This document shows positions 52,336 to 63,797 of a stretch of DNA of 64,000 bases, piece by piece (the first letter of the stretch is position 1; each line of letters opens with the position of its first letter). The position numbers and the translations under genes are program-made. The notes below the pieces were generated by a model. The model was not told the DNA's origin. It was given only the letters and a program-made list of their open reading frames with translations, and did no database searches. Source of the stretch: Tipula vernalis (taxonomy: Eukaryota > Arthropoda > Insecta > Diptera > Tipulidae); contig OY282558.1 of the NCBI GenBank assembly GCA_958295665.1, positions 185,606,015 to 185,670,014 on the forward strand. Reading direction: 5' to 3'.

Positions 52336-53189
52336 TTACGACCCCTGAAAATTTTAGACATAATATCGCTGGAAATGACAATAGGTGATGACGATCAACA
52401 AAAAGAATAATCAATCTAATCATCATCTGAAATGATATTTTGTTTCATTTTTTTTAAACTCGGTTTCAATCCTATTTGAACTCTGCCTATGTTTAACTCT
52501 GCAGTATATACACCTAGAGTTGGTTAGAAAATAACTCGACTCCGGTATACAATGAGAGTTAAACTAGGATTAAACTCGACTCGACTCACAGCATATACAA
52601 TATATTTGTCAACAAATAAATTATAAATTTCAATTTTTAATTAAACAATTAATGTCGGTAAGGTTCGTCCTCCAAACCTAATATAGAATAACCTCTGATT
52701 TGAATCTCTGGGATAGAAATCAGTGAGAATAACTTATTGTCTTTTTAAACCAAAATTGTAATGCAATTTAAATAAGGGTTTACTAAATCTCAGGCCAATC
52801 GAAGAGTTTTCACATAATACTTTTGCGAGTTGAGTGTGAACTCGCCCGTTGTTTTTTTTGTATTTCAATTGATGATTTATTCTTCTAACATCTAACTTAT
52901 AAATAAACAAGTGAAATGCCATTTCAGTTAGTCCGAAGTTCCTTGTATGGGGCTACCAATTATGGGTATGGAATTATATCGTCGCGCTCGCAGAACGATT
53001 CACCAAATAATGTAACCACCAATTTTTATAGATGTCTCCGTATATCTGCTGCTCCATGGATTTCACTAATCCAATGTTTTTATTTTTTTATTCAATTCAA
53101 TTATACAGCACTTATACACTTTTAATTTTTGTTTCTTTATCTGGATGCCCACATTAAGTAACGATAATTATTTATTTTTTTCTTATTTG
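52336..53189. other. No gene seen
   Basis: AT-rich. Around 52500-52600 several GAGTT/AACTC words resemble parts of the MITE at 53643, possibly an older relative. Short frames on both strands at 52734-53125 show no recognisable motif. Confidence 0.45.
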
Positions 53190-53303
53190 TTATGCCAAAT
53201 TCGAATTACCAGAAAACAGCAAAAAAAGTTGATTTAAATCAAAAAATAACATGGTATTGTTGTTGTTTTTTTGCCACTTTTTGGCAAATCGAATTTGGCA
53301 TTA
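53190..53303. mobile_element. 108-bp MITE with TTA target duplication
   Basis: The element at 53193-53300 starts TGCCAAATTCGAATT and ends AATCGAATTTGGCA, flanked by TTA on both sides. The termini resemble those of foldback elements A, B and C (TGTCRAATTC), suggesting a common PIF/Harbinger-like mobiliser. Confidence 0.75.
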
Positions 53304-53642
53304 CTTTAATCGAATATCGCGCACAAAACTGAATATACTACTACTAGTATGTGTTGCTTGTTACGTATTTCTTTGTTAAGTGTCTTTTTTATTTTTATTT
53401 TATTTTTCGAGTGGAAAAGAATACTTCACGACGCCTATCGGTTGTGGAAATTTTTTTTTCTATGTCGAAAGGAACAGGGTTGTGCACCTGATTTCTATGT
53501 TTTTATTTAGGTGCTGTGAACCTGTTTTCATTTTTACTGATTATTATTTTACATATATGGTTCATCTACAGATATTTTTGACGATTCGCTACGTTTGACA
53601 ATTAAGGAAAATAAGGTATATACCCAATTTATGATAAATATT

Positions 53643-54000
53643 ACTACGTTTCCATTATAGAGTTAACCGGGATCAACGTGGATTATCTCATTATGAAAAC
53701 ATGTCGAGTTTAAGATTTTCTTTAAGTTTTTAATCTAATTTAACTCAACGAGAGTAGTAGGGTTAAAAGAATCTATCTGTCAAAAGGGAAAAAATCATTA
53801 TACCAATTCCAGATGGGGTTGCGAATATTCTGGAGCGAATACGGAAAAAAAATAATTAGAAATAATCGAAGACAAAAATATAGTGAGTTTAATGGATACT
53901 ACAATTTATAATTGCATGGAAACGATATGGATTAGCGCCGCCATGTTATTAACTCAACGAAACTCTTAATTCGGGTTAACTCTGTCATGAAAACGTAATA
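53643..54000. mobile_element. MITE with about 35-bp inverted ends
   Basis: Left CTACGTTTCCATTATAGAGT and right reverse complement TTACGTTTTCATGACAGAGT both continue into TAACC. No coding content. The target duplication is not clear. Confidence 0.65.
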
Positions 54001-54062
54001 TATGTGACATTTTGAATTTTAGGGAAAGTATAGTATCATATGACATATATTATCACATATTC

Positions 54063-54485
54063 CTAGTGTTTCCTTGGCCAAACGTGATAAAAAATATCAT
54101 GATACTGCACGTCAATTACTTATGACCCTAACTTAATTCCGTTGAATTTTATGTCAAACCCGAGGAAATGACCAAAATGAAACAATAAATAAAAACAAAA
54201 GTTAAAATTAAACGTCAAACAATTTAATTTGTTCTGATTTTTTTATTAAAGATAATTAATTATAATTTTTTGTAGTATTTCAAACTATTAAATATTTCCA
54301 GTACGTATATATTACGGAAATTGAAATTAATTAAGTTTCTTTTGTATAAAAAAACAATATTTTTGGACAGGTAAAACCAAAAACATTCAAGGATTTTTTT
54401 GGTGATAAATGAGTGCGTTTTATGGCAAAACGTCATAAAAAATATCATGATATTTTTTATCAAATTTGCCCGAGGAAACACGACC
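54063..54485. mobile_element. Hairpin MITE
   Basis: Left TAGTGTTTCCTTGGCCAAAC and the complement of the right end (GTCGTGTTTCCTCGGGCAAA) are related. Both are followed by TGATAAAAAATATCATGATA, which is itself a palindrome. The interior is non-coding. Confidence 0.65.
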
Positions 54486-56970
54486 ATTATGTTTCCATGT
54501 ACGAGGTTGAGTTAGGTTGGATTGAAATTAGGTTTGTTGTTTTTAAATTTGCTCAGGTCAGATCTTTCAATCCATAAGACCCACTGATTTTTATCCCTTC
54601 TATGAGATTCAAATCAGTGATAAGACCAGTGAGTTATACTTTTCCAGAAAAAACCCACAGAAACTTCTCAAGGGAAATCCTGGGGCACTGGATAGGTTAT
54701 ATTTTTTCACAAAAAGTATTATTTGATATATTTTTTAGTTTTGGTAATATTTAATATAGTAATTTTTATATTTATTTTAGTTATTTTGTTGTAAGTGTGA
54801 TCACGTTGTAAAATGGCGTAGACTCATATCGTCAGTGCACGATGAATTATGGTTCGCTCAAATAATATCGAGCAGATCCTGAGTCTTTTTTACAAACGTG
54901 TTTTTTATAAATCGTAAAAAAGGTGATTCCGTCGCTCTGTGCACGAAATTATGGGCCTTATACGAACTTACGCAGTACCCGGAACCACTTATTACGACTT
55001 AATGTATCCACTTTTTTTTTGGTCTGCTCCGTAACGCGTACAAAACAAGACTGAAATTAGGTTTCTATAGTGAAAATGTTATGTCGAGTTTGATTGGGCT
55101 GTCAAAAAAAAAAAACAAGTTTTTGATGCCCAATCGTACGCACAAGCAGCTGTATGAGGTTTCCTTTTGAAATTATGTTAACCGTCAGTAAATCTTTAGT
55201 TTGATTATGTACAAAATTACACAGATTTTGTTACACAAATTATTTTATTAACACATCTTAATTATTAATAAATAACGATCTCGTAAAAATTTCGGAGTAA
55301 CTAAAATCGACGAATTTTTTGACATCTTGAATTGTCACAATTGTGATTGACATTTGTTTTTTATTTGAATTGGTAAATCTTGCAAAAAATCTCGATTTGT
55401 CAAAATTGATTTAAATAAAAAGATAAATGATTTATTCTGCCAAATCGTAAATTGATTTATTTTGACCAATCGAACTTTACATTATTTTGAAAACCACAAT
55501 TTTCAACAAAATTTCAACAATTTTGAAATTTTTAATTGTTTTTTTATTTAATTTTTAATGTCAACTTATAAAAGTAAAAAAAAAGGATTTTTGGTTGTTA
55601 TTTTGAGCAAAATTTACATTTCTGTTCCTTTTTCTATTCCAGTTACCAAAGTAAATCAAATTTCTACTATGAAGAGTTCAGATCAATTTCTACTATGAAA
55701 AGTTTAGCATTTTTGGATATAATCCATATTCCATATGTTCACTGATGGCCTTTTGACAGAAAATATATTTTTGACAAATATTACCCCCCCCCCCCAACCT
55801 TACTTCACTTTAATAAAATATCCGGATTTTTTTTTTTGTTGACATGGGTGGACAACTTTTGTACTTGACGTATAATTTTGATATTTTAAACGTTAACATC
55901 ACATTATTTTTATACTTTTTATTATTTTAATATTTTTTATTAATATCATTGTTCAAATTGAAGCTTTTCATATTATTTGAATTTAAATTTTTCAATTTGC
56001 AGAAATTTGTGATTTTTTTACACCGATAAAAGAAATAATTTTCGAGTGTCAAAAAAACTTCAAAAAATCCAAATAAAAGTAGAGTTTAACATATACCGAT
56101 CGGAATAGAATACATACATGGATTTCCATAAGAGCGAACAGATAGAGCGGCGACAAACTACCAAAGTTTGTATTTTTTAAACCGATGAATGGAAAATTGG
56201 AAACTGCTAATTTTAGTTGAATTTTAACATCCAAAGGGACATATGAGCAAGATAATTGTAAAAAATATAAATTTGAACTTAAATTTGTTCGTAATAAGTC
56301 ATTAAACAAATATTTTTTTTTTGAAAATATTTTGTTGTAAAAACCCAAACCCAAACTACATTATTCATATAAATAGAAGCGAAGTCAGGCGTTGAGCGCC
56401 GCTTATCTGTTTTGTGTTGTCACGCTACAAATATTGACACGGATTGTAAATGTCGTTTTGAGTCACCCTTTACTGTTATGGAACAGCTGTCATTAAAGTA
56501 TTAAACAGTATTTGTCAAAAAAAACCAAAGTGATGAAATTCTTATTTAAAGAATATTAATAAAAAATTTAATTCCATTAATTTATACTTACTACATATAT
56601 TGATTTTCCACATTTTTTAAGTTATAAAATTTTTTTATTGAGAGTGGATAAAAAATAAAGACGTTTACAGTGCAAATCCAAAACTAGAGCTTATGGTGGT
56701 TAAGCAGAACGAAAAGAGAAATTTATGATCTTTGTGAACGTAGCGTCACAAAAAACAATATAAATTTCAATTAAACATTAATATTTTGATTAAAAAACAT
56801 ATTGCATCGCAATTTAGGTTATTTATTTACTCAGTTTCGATGTACTAAAATTACTGCGCCGATCAATTAAGAGTACATACATATTTGCTGAAACAGTATT
56901 TCAGGGTAATCCCCCGAATTTCAAATCTTGTGGATCAAATTACTTATAATTAAATCAGTAACTACTAACT
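54486..56970. other. AT-rich region 5' of the kinase gene, no gene seen
   Basis: Includes a C13 tract at about 55784-55796 and several degraded inverted motifs (for example GTGCACGA near 54837 and TGTGCACGAAATTATGGGC near 54940). It should contain the kinase promoter and 5' UTR next to 56971, but no element can be fixed from sequence alone. Confidence 0.5.
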
Positions 56971-58361
56971 ATGTCGTTTTTACGTGGTTCACTTAATTAT
57001 GTATGGTGCACAACTAGTATGCTTGGAAAAGGGGCGACAGGTGCTGTATATCAAGGAGTTAACAAACATAATGGTGAGCCTGTAGCTGTAAAGACATTTA
57101 ACCAGTTAAGCCATATGCGGCCGCAAGAGGTTCAAATGCGGGAGTTTGAAGTATTAAAAAAAGTTAAACATGAGAATATCGTCAAGTTACTGGCAATCGA
57201 AGATGATCAAGAGGGTCGCGGCAAAGTTATTGTAATGGAGTTATGTACAGGTGGCAGTTTATTCAATATATTGGACGATCCGGAAAATACTTATGGTTTG
57301 TCGGAGGTTGAATTCCTTCTTGTTTTGGAACATTTATCCGCTGGAATGAGACATTTACGTGACAATAATTTAGTTCATCGAGATTTAAAACCAGGAAACA
57401 TTATGAAATTTATGTCAGAAGATGGACAGACGATTTATAAATTGACAGATTTCGGAGCAGCTAGAGAATTACAAGATAACCAACCGTTTGCTTCGTTGTA
57501 TGGTACAGAAGAATATCTTCATCCCGATATGTATGAACGAGCGGTTTTGCGAAAATCGGTGACGAGGAGTTTTACTGCGAATGTCGATTTATGGTCAATT
57601 GGTGTTACACTTTATCATGTTGCAACAGGGAACTTACCATTTCGACCGTTTGGCGGCCGAAAGAATAAGGAAACGATGCATTTGATAACGACAAAGAAAG
57701 CTCAAGGTGTTATAGCTGGGACCCAATTAACTGAAAATGGACCTATTGAATGGGCTAGACAATTGCCACCCCACTGCCAATTGTCTGCCGGTCTTAAATG
57801 TTTGATTATACCACTACTAGCTGGACTTCTGGAAGACAACCAAGCGAGAATGTGGTCGTTTGATCGATTTTTTGCAGAAGTGACAAACGTGCTAAGCAAA
57901 CGAGTTTTACATGTCTTCTATATGAATAGAGTATCACGTATTGAAGTGTTTCTCGAAATGGATAATACTTTATTTAATCTAAAAGAACACATTCAGCAGC
58001 AAACCGATGTTTCGCCAGAAAATCAGCTCCTCTTGCTTAATGGTGAATTCTTTGAGGCAAAAGTTGGTGCTAACACAACCATTCGTGGATATCCAGAGAC
58101 CACAGTTGAAAATTCTATTACATTATATTGCATTGAAAACAATAATGTTGCATTGTCACCAGAATTAGAGCTTCCAAAATTCCCAGTATTTCCAAGTGCA
58201 GTTTCGGTAGAAAATGATGCCAGCTTAGCTAAAGTGGGATCTAGCGTTGGGCATGAGATTAAAAGGCGAATTGAAACCTATTCTATGAAGGATTTTCTAG
58301 TAAAACAAGGTATCGATCAATTCACAAATATGCTAAAGGCGATATTAACCAAATTGTTACA
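56971..58361 (+). CDS. TBK1-like kinase, exon 1
   Basis: Encodes the whole kinase domain and the ubiquitin-like domain. ATG at 56971 in the context CTAACTATGTC. The exon ends in the second base of a codon at a GTAAGT donor (58362); reading through would hit a stop within one codon, so the splice is required. Confidence 0.9.
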
Positions 58362-59294
58362 GTAAGTTTATTAATTATAAATCATTATTTTATTATTTGC
58401 TTACTTTTATTTTATTTATAGTAAAGTTGAATACCTGAAAGAATTAAGCGTGACTGTGGTCGATTTAGCTGACATAATAGAAGCCGTCTCTATAAAACAG
58501 GATGAATATTATAATGAGTCAAAATTAATTTTAAAAGAGGTGATAAAATTAAAAATGGATTTTGATAAAGTCGTTGATCCTGTGCGACAATTACATGAGA
58601 AATCAGTCACTGATGAGATGTTAACAAGAGAATGGCAAAATGCGACTCGCAATATTCGATGTCCATGCCGAAACAGAGCAAATGCAAAAGCTAAAACTGC
58701 AGTGGAACGATTACGGGATTCTTGGCAACATTTACTTCGCGATCGTGCTACACGTTCATTAACATACAATGACGAACAATTTCATGCTTTGGAAAAAATT
58801 AAAATTGCTGAAACTGGAAAACGATTGAAAGGGTTATTGGTCGAAGATGTAAAACCAGCTATTGATATGATTGCCGAAAGTGTTGCCGATTGGTATAAAA
58901 TGGGCCAAGCAAATTTTGTTCAAGCGCAGATACTTGAAAAGGATGTAGCTAATTTTGAAAATAATTTGTACGAAATAAAGGAAACATTATCGCGAATTAA
59001 GAATGATTTAAAAACCGATATTAATAATCGAAGGAAAGTGAATTTGATGACTTCAAAAGATAATTGTGTTACAAATGGCACTAGCAAAATTGATCTAACG
59101 GTAATGTTACAACATCTATCGCAGCAATTATTAAAAATTTAATATTTTTTATAATATTTCAGACTATATTTGCTCTACAAACAGAATTACAAACACTTTT
59201 AAGTCAAAATACGGAGCTAATTGATAATTTACGACAGGTCAACTTGGGTGGGGAAGACACGCTCGTTTCTATTGATCATCATGGACGAATGTAA
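56971..59294 (+). CDS. TBK1/IKK-epsilon-type serine/threonine kinase (3 exons)
   Basis: Exons 56971-58361, 58422-59100 and 59163-59294 (introns of 60 and 62 bp, GT-AG) give 733 residues, close to the roughly 730 of animal TBK1. Kinase domain: GKGATGAV loop (19-26), VAVK Lys41, HRDLKPGN (Asp138), TDFG (Asp160), and activation segment SLYGTEEYLHPDMYERAVL with Ser175 at the position of the activating Ser172 of human TBK1. A ubiquitin-like domain lies at about 310-385. A long helical scaffold with the C-terminal coiled-coil (LQTELQTLLSQNTELIDNL) follows. In vertebrates this kinase phosphorylates IRF3 and autophagy adaptors; the Drosophila homologue IK2 acts in cytoskeletal control and DIAP1 turnover. 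The gene looks intact. Confidence 0.95.
58422..59100 (+). CDS. TBK1-like kinase, exon 2
   Basis: Follows acceptor TTTATAG. Encodes the helical scaffold/dimerisation domain, starting KVEYLKELSVTVVDLADI. The donor is placed at GTAATG (59101), less canonical than GTAAGT, because it joins in phase 0 to a perfectly coding third exon. Reading through gives only 14 more codons before a stop. Confidence 0.85.
59163..59294 (+). CDS. TBK1-like kinase, exon 3
   Basis: Follows acceptor ATATTTCAG. Encodes 43 residues with a heptad-like Leu/Gln-rich coiled coil and a tail ending VSIDHHGRM, stop at 59292-59294. The C-terminal coiled coil of TBK1 binds TANK/NAP1/SINTBAD-type adaptors in vertebrates. Confidence 0.8.
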   Translation, partial: TIFALQTELQTLLSQNTELIDNLRQVNLGGEDTLVSIDHHGRM

Positions 59295-59730
59295 ATATTT
59301 TATTATGTATTAACCTTTTACAACGCTGTACACTTATTTAACTATTTTTTATAAAAGATTATTAAAAGAACCGTAAATATAATTGATTTGTTTTATTTAT
59401 TTAGTTTTGATGAGTTTTTTGTTGGCACTTGTTGTCAGCACTGTAACTTGCAGCTTTCACAAATGCTCGTGTTATGTTCACGTGGTGGGCGCTGGTAACT
59501 AGATTGCTGATCTATTGGCTTCTAGGCCAAAACTCGGCGCTGAAGGAGTCAAACTTAAACATATCGCTGGGCTGGGTTAAGGTGTTACTCGGACCGTGCC
59601 GATAATCGACCAGACTTGGGGGCCCAGTTTAAAATCTAGCTCAGTCGCTTCGGATTAAGTAGCCTTATCTGTGTACTGCGAATCTCTGCACAGACGGACA
59701 TTTTTGTCTCTGCTACTCATGGGACCTAGT

Positions 59731-60808
59731 ATGGATCATAACAAACAAAAAAAGAGTCCGGCTCTCTAACAAATCCGGGAAATGTGGACAAGGAGACTCG
59801 GGTCTGTGGGCCCACCTCTAGGTCTATAATCAAATCGCTGGACAGAAGCTCAGGCGAGGCTGGTTCCTCCACTCGTGTCACCAATCCTGAGCTAACAAAG
59901 CGGAACCAAAACACGAAGGAATGTGGTTCGTCAAAACCTACTATAACACTAGGAGAGAGGCCTGGAAGGCTATATATAAAATAAATAACATCTCGCCGGA
60001 AGACAGAGGGGAGAAAGACAAAGCCACGCTTGCATGGGCGAACAAAGTCACTGAACAAAAGTAGGAAGGCCCGTCAGCTGGCCCATAAGTAAAAACAATA
60101 AGATCGCAGGAGGAAAGTCCTAAAATCAGGTATGAGGCCTTTTTACTAGGTACTCTAGGATCACCTGGTTGTGGCAGTCATTGACCAATCCCAAGAGGAT
60201 CGCAGTATCACGCCCGCCAATTGGAGAAAGGTGGAAGGGGTCTTAGCCACCACCTACCTCAAAGTCCTGTCAGAAAATCCAGGACCTACTCCGACTTGTC
60301 GTTGTGGGGGCTGGCACAGGAATCAGATAAAACTGACTGTCTGTGCAGATCAGAGGTCTCTGCTGCGTTACAAAAATATATTGGAGGGACTTTGCGACAT
60401 ACATCCCTTCGGAGCCTAGCGATCCGAAGGTGATACTCCAGTTGTTGCAGGTTGGCCAGCCAGATTTCAACGCACAACTGGAAACTTGCCAAGCTAGAGA
60501 AGACAATGGCTAACTACAGGTCAGCTGTAATTATGTTAAACAAGGAGTCACTGACTGCACTGCTAAAAGCCAACGGTTTAATTAACTATAGTTTTAGTGC
60601 AGTAAGTCTCCAATTGTATAAGAGGGACGCGGACAAGGCGGAGGCTCCGAAGTCAGTCTCAGACACTACCACTGTGCTTGAAAGGTTATCTGGGCGCCCT
60701 GAAGAAGCGGACAGCCAAGCGGAGACACTCGATGGACACGGAGGTGACAATGTCCTTGGAGTCTTTAAAGAGGCGTCAGATGTTAATGTGGTGGAAAAGA
60801 AGTTGTAG
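59731..60808 (+). pseudogene. R1-type LINE ORF1 with DUF4780-like domain
   Basis: After ATGGATCATAAC the frame stops within a few codons. Downstream frames give STRVTNPELTKRNQNT, then VAVIDQSQEDRSITPANWRK and LKVLSENPGPTPTC, and from 60452 KLAKLEKTMANYRSAVIMLN and LLKANGLINYSFSAVSLQ. The order matches an RNA-binding domain (DUF4780-like, by recollection) found in ORF1 proteins of insect R1-type LINEs. There are at least three frame breaks. Confidence 0.6.
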
Positions 60809-60969
60809 AGATATTGACATTTCTGCAAGCCAACCTTCATCACCCTAATGCAGCATCAGCTGCTCTAAGTTTAAAAATTGGGAAAGTAGGGACAGATGTT
60901 GTCTTGATCCACTAACCTTGGGTCATTGAAGACCAGGTACTTGGGCTAAAGACTTCCTATTATACATTA

Positions 60970-61680
60970 ATGCACGCGAAAAAAGAAGGTAGGGTTCGGT
61001 CGTACATTCTCATTAAAAATAATATAAGTTGTTTTCTGCTATCAAATTTAAGCAATGGAGATGTAGCAGCGGTCAGCATTGAGGTCGCTAAACCAAACCT
61101 GTGGCTAATAACAGGTTACCTAGCTTATGATGAAGTGAATATTCCACTAGCCATTCTAGGTAAGCTTATTTTGGAGGCTCAGAAGCGCTAGGTTGGAGTC
61201 ATTCTGGGGAGTGATGCAAATTCTCATTACATAATCTGGGGAAGTATGGACACAAATGAACGAGGTGAGTTACTCTTTTATTACATTTTAAGTAATAATC
61301 TTCATATATGTAACACAGGCAATAAGCCGACTTTTATAACTAGAAATAGACAGGAAGTATTGAAGTATTAGTTATTACAATTGTCTCAAACTTTTTGACG
61401 ACTAGTCTATTAAACAGGAATGTGTTGGAGGACCACTCCTTTTCTGAACATTGTTATCTTCAATTCGAAACTTGGTTTCTCCAAAAGTTCAATCTACAGT
61501 AGTATAGGAGGAAAACTGACTGGGATACCTTTCGAACTATTCTATGTAATTCACTACCAGTTCCGATGCAAAAACCTCCAAGAACTACGCAGGACCATCG
61601 AGTTCTTAGTGAACGTGAGAGACCATTTTCAAAATAAAAACAAATCCGTACACGATATAGTCGATCCAGAGAGGATTGGA
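60970..61680 (+). pseudogene. R1-type LINE endonuclease fragment
   Basis: Frame 60970-61191 gives ISIEVAKPNLWLITGYLA-type sequence (SIEVAKPNLWLITGYLAYD). In another frame, GVILGSDANSHYIIWGSMD holds the GxDxNxHxxxWG metal-binding motif (61195-61250), followed by FYYILSNNLHICNTGNKPTF. The segment 61420-61683 is the end of the domain. Frameshifted and inactive. Confidence 0.75.
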
Positions 61681-61740
61681 TGATGGATGCAGTTTTGGAA
61701 CCAGGAGTCTGTAACTTAGCGTAAGGTCATTTAAATAATT

Positions 61741-63300
61741 CTCGCAAAGGTTCGACGTCTTAATACAGAGAAAATACAGATCGCCAGGAAAGAAATCGAT
61801 CTTTGGCTAGACCAAGGAGTATGCCGAGCATCGAAGAGTAATTGGGCAAGTCCTATCCATATAACCAAGAAAAAAGATGGTGGTTGGAGACTCTGCGTAG
61901 ATTACCGCGGATTAAATCAGAAAACGAAACCCGATTGCTACCCAATACCGTTCGTAACGGATTTCAACCATCAACTAGAAGGATTCAAAATATTTTCGAA
62001 AATTCGACTTCATTCGGGCGTATCATCAGATACCACTCAACGAAGCTGACATCGAGAAAACAGCCATCTGTACACCGTTCGGATTGTTTGAGTTTCCGCG
62101 CATGGCGTTCGGATTACGGAACACGGCTCAAACGTTTCAACGACTAATACATTCAATTTTTCGCGACACAAAGTTTATCTTCCCATACATTGACGACATC
62201 TTAGTCGCGTCCAACAACCTAGAACAACACGTTCAACATCTGAAGATCGTATTTCAACGGCTACAGGATTCTCATAGGCAACATAAATAAATGTGTTTTC
62301 GGCGCAGAACAAATCAACTTTCTAGGCTTCGACATCTCAGCCGCCGGCATCAAACCAATTCAAACCAGAGTGGAAGCAATTGTAAGCTTCAAACGGCCAA
62401 CCACAACCAAAGGTATATAACGTTTTTTAGGCATGATGAACTATTACCGTATATTTCTTCCAAACGCGGCTCAAGAACAAACAGTGCTATATGATTTTAT
62501 TAAGGGACGGAAGAAAAATGACAACAATGAAATAATATGACATGAGGGAGCAGATCAAGCGTTTGAACGATACAAGGTACGACTAGCCGAAGCAGACCAA
62601 CTAGCTCATCCGTCCGGTGTTCAGAAACTAGTTATAATGGTCGATGCGTCTAATCAATCTATCGGAGCGGTCGTGCAACAAAATGTATCCGGAAGCTGGT
62701 ATCCACTAAGTTTTTACTCTCGAAGACTTACAAGAGCAGAACAAAACTACAGCACGTGATAGGGAGTTGTTGGCGGCGTACGCAGCTATTAAGCATTTTA
62801 AGCACTTTGTCTAAAATCTGGACTTGATAGCGCAATATACTACAAATATACAACATATCGCCGGGAAGAACAATGTCCTGGCGGACGCACTATCACGAGT
62901 CGATTCATTAACAATTCCAGGCAGTATGGACTATTCGCTCATGACTGATGGACAAACCGAGGATGACGAACTCGAAACATTAATCGAGAACAACAAAAGC
63001 CTAAAATTTCACAAGATGCCAGTCGTCGGAACGGACAAATTTTTGTTCTGTGACATGTCAACAAGTACTCCTAGCCCATATGTTCCCAAAAAATTTCGAC
63101 GTCAGGTATTCGAAACATATCACAACGTGGCGCACCCAGGAGTTCGAAGCACAACCAAGCTCATTCGAAAAAATTCGTTTGGCCAGCAATGGGCGATGGG
63201 CGAAATCATACATGAATTGTCAAAGTTGCAAAATTTCCAGGCACGTTAAAAGTCAATGCGGCAACTATCCAATCGTTAGCAACCGTTCGCAATTCGATTG
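61741..63300 (+). pseudogene. Ty3/gypsy pol remnant (RT, RNase H, integrase N-terminus)
   Basis: Plus strand, several frames: QGVCRASKSNWASPIH and GGWRLCVDYRGLNQK (61741-62030); FEFPRMAFGLRNTAQTFQR and FIFPYIDDILVAS with the YIDD active site (62040-62290); LGFDISAAGIKP (62291-62494); RNase H MVDASNQSIGAVVQQ and SRRLTRAEQNYS (62638-62757); AGKNNVLADALSRVD and integrase finger start HNVAHPGVRSTTKLI, CQSCK (62824-63260). At least four frameshifts or stops. No LTRs found; it ends close to the next element. Confidence 0.8.
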
Positions 63301-63360
63301 AACCAACTACGTCTCGTGAATGAAATATACCATAATTTTTATTTAAACCTCTATGATGGC

Positions 63361-63590
63361 TGTTGAATATTGGACTGGGGTAAACAATATTCTTGAAACT
63401 ACTTTTTCGTTTTTATATTATAATTTTATTTCAGAATAATTTTTAATATACACATCTTATTCAACTCATTACTTTTTTATTCTGCGCGTGTCCATGCTAC
63501 GAGTAACTACTGTGTTGCCCAATGTACACTTATTATGTTTGTGTTACCACATGTACTTATTTTTTAGTTACTCTTAGCACCGACACCACA
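63361..63590 (-). repeat. Putative 3' LTR, 230 bp
   Basis: TG...CA boundaries on both strands, next to a purine tract. On the minus strand AATAAA-type signals occur (GAATAAAAAAG). The partner LTR is outside the window, so the call rests on layout. Confidence 0.6.
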
Positions 63591-63797
63591 GACGCTCCCC
63601 CTTTACAGGATTTTATATAAACATTTTTAATACTAACTTAATTATTTCAATTAATTGTTTTAATAATTCATTACATCAATATAATCGACTCTTTCAACTT
63701 GATTCAGATGCATAAACAATTTTACATTTTATTTTATTCTTTTACTCAATTATTTGGATTCTTCAAATGCAAATTATTATCTAATCGACCCTATACC

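Larger units (their letters stand above)
59410..61720 (+). mobile_element. R1-type LINE remnant, copy 2
   Basis: Probable 5' UTR from about 59410, ORF1 starting ATGGATCATAAC near 59731 and interrupted, a DUF4780-like ORF1 domain (60160-60808), and the endonuclease domain (60970-61680), all plus strand. RT is missing: Ty3-type pol sequence follows from about 61740. Higher GC than the flanks. Same family and orientation as 49835-51740. Dead, but less decayed than copy 1. Confidence 0.75.
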
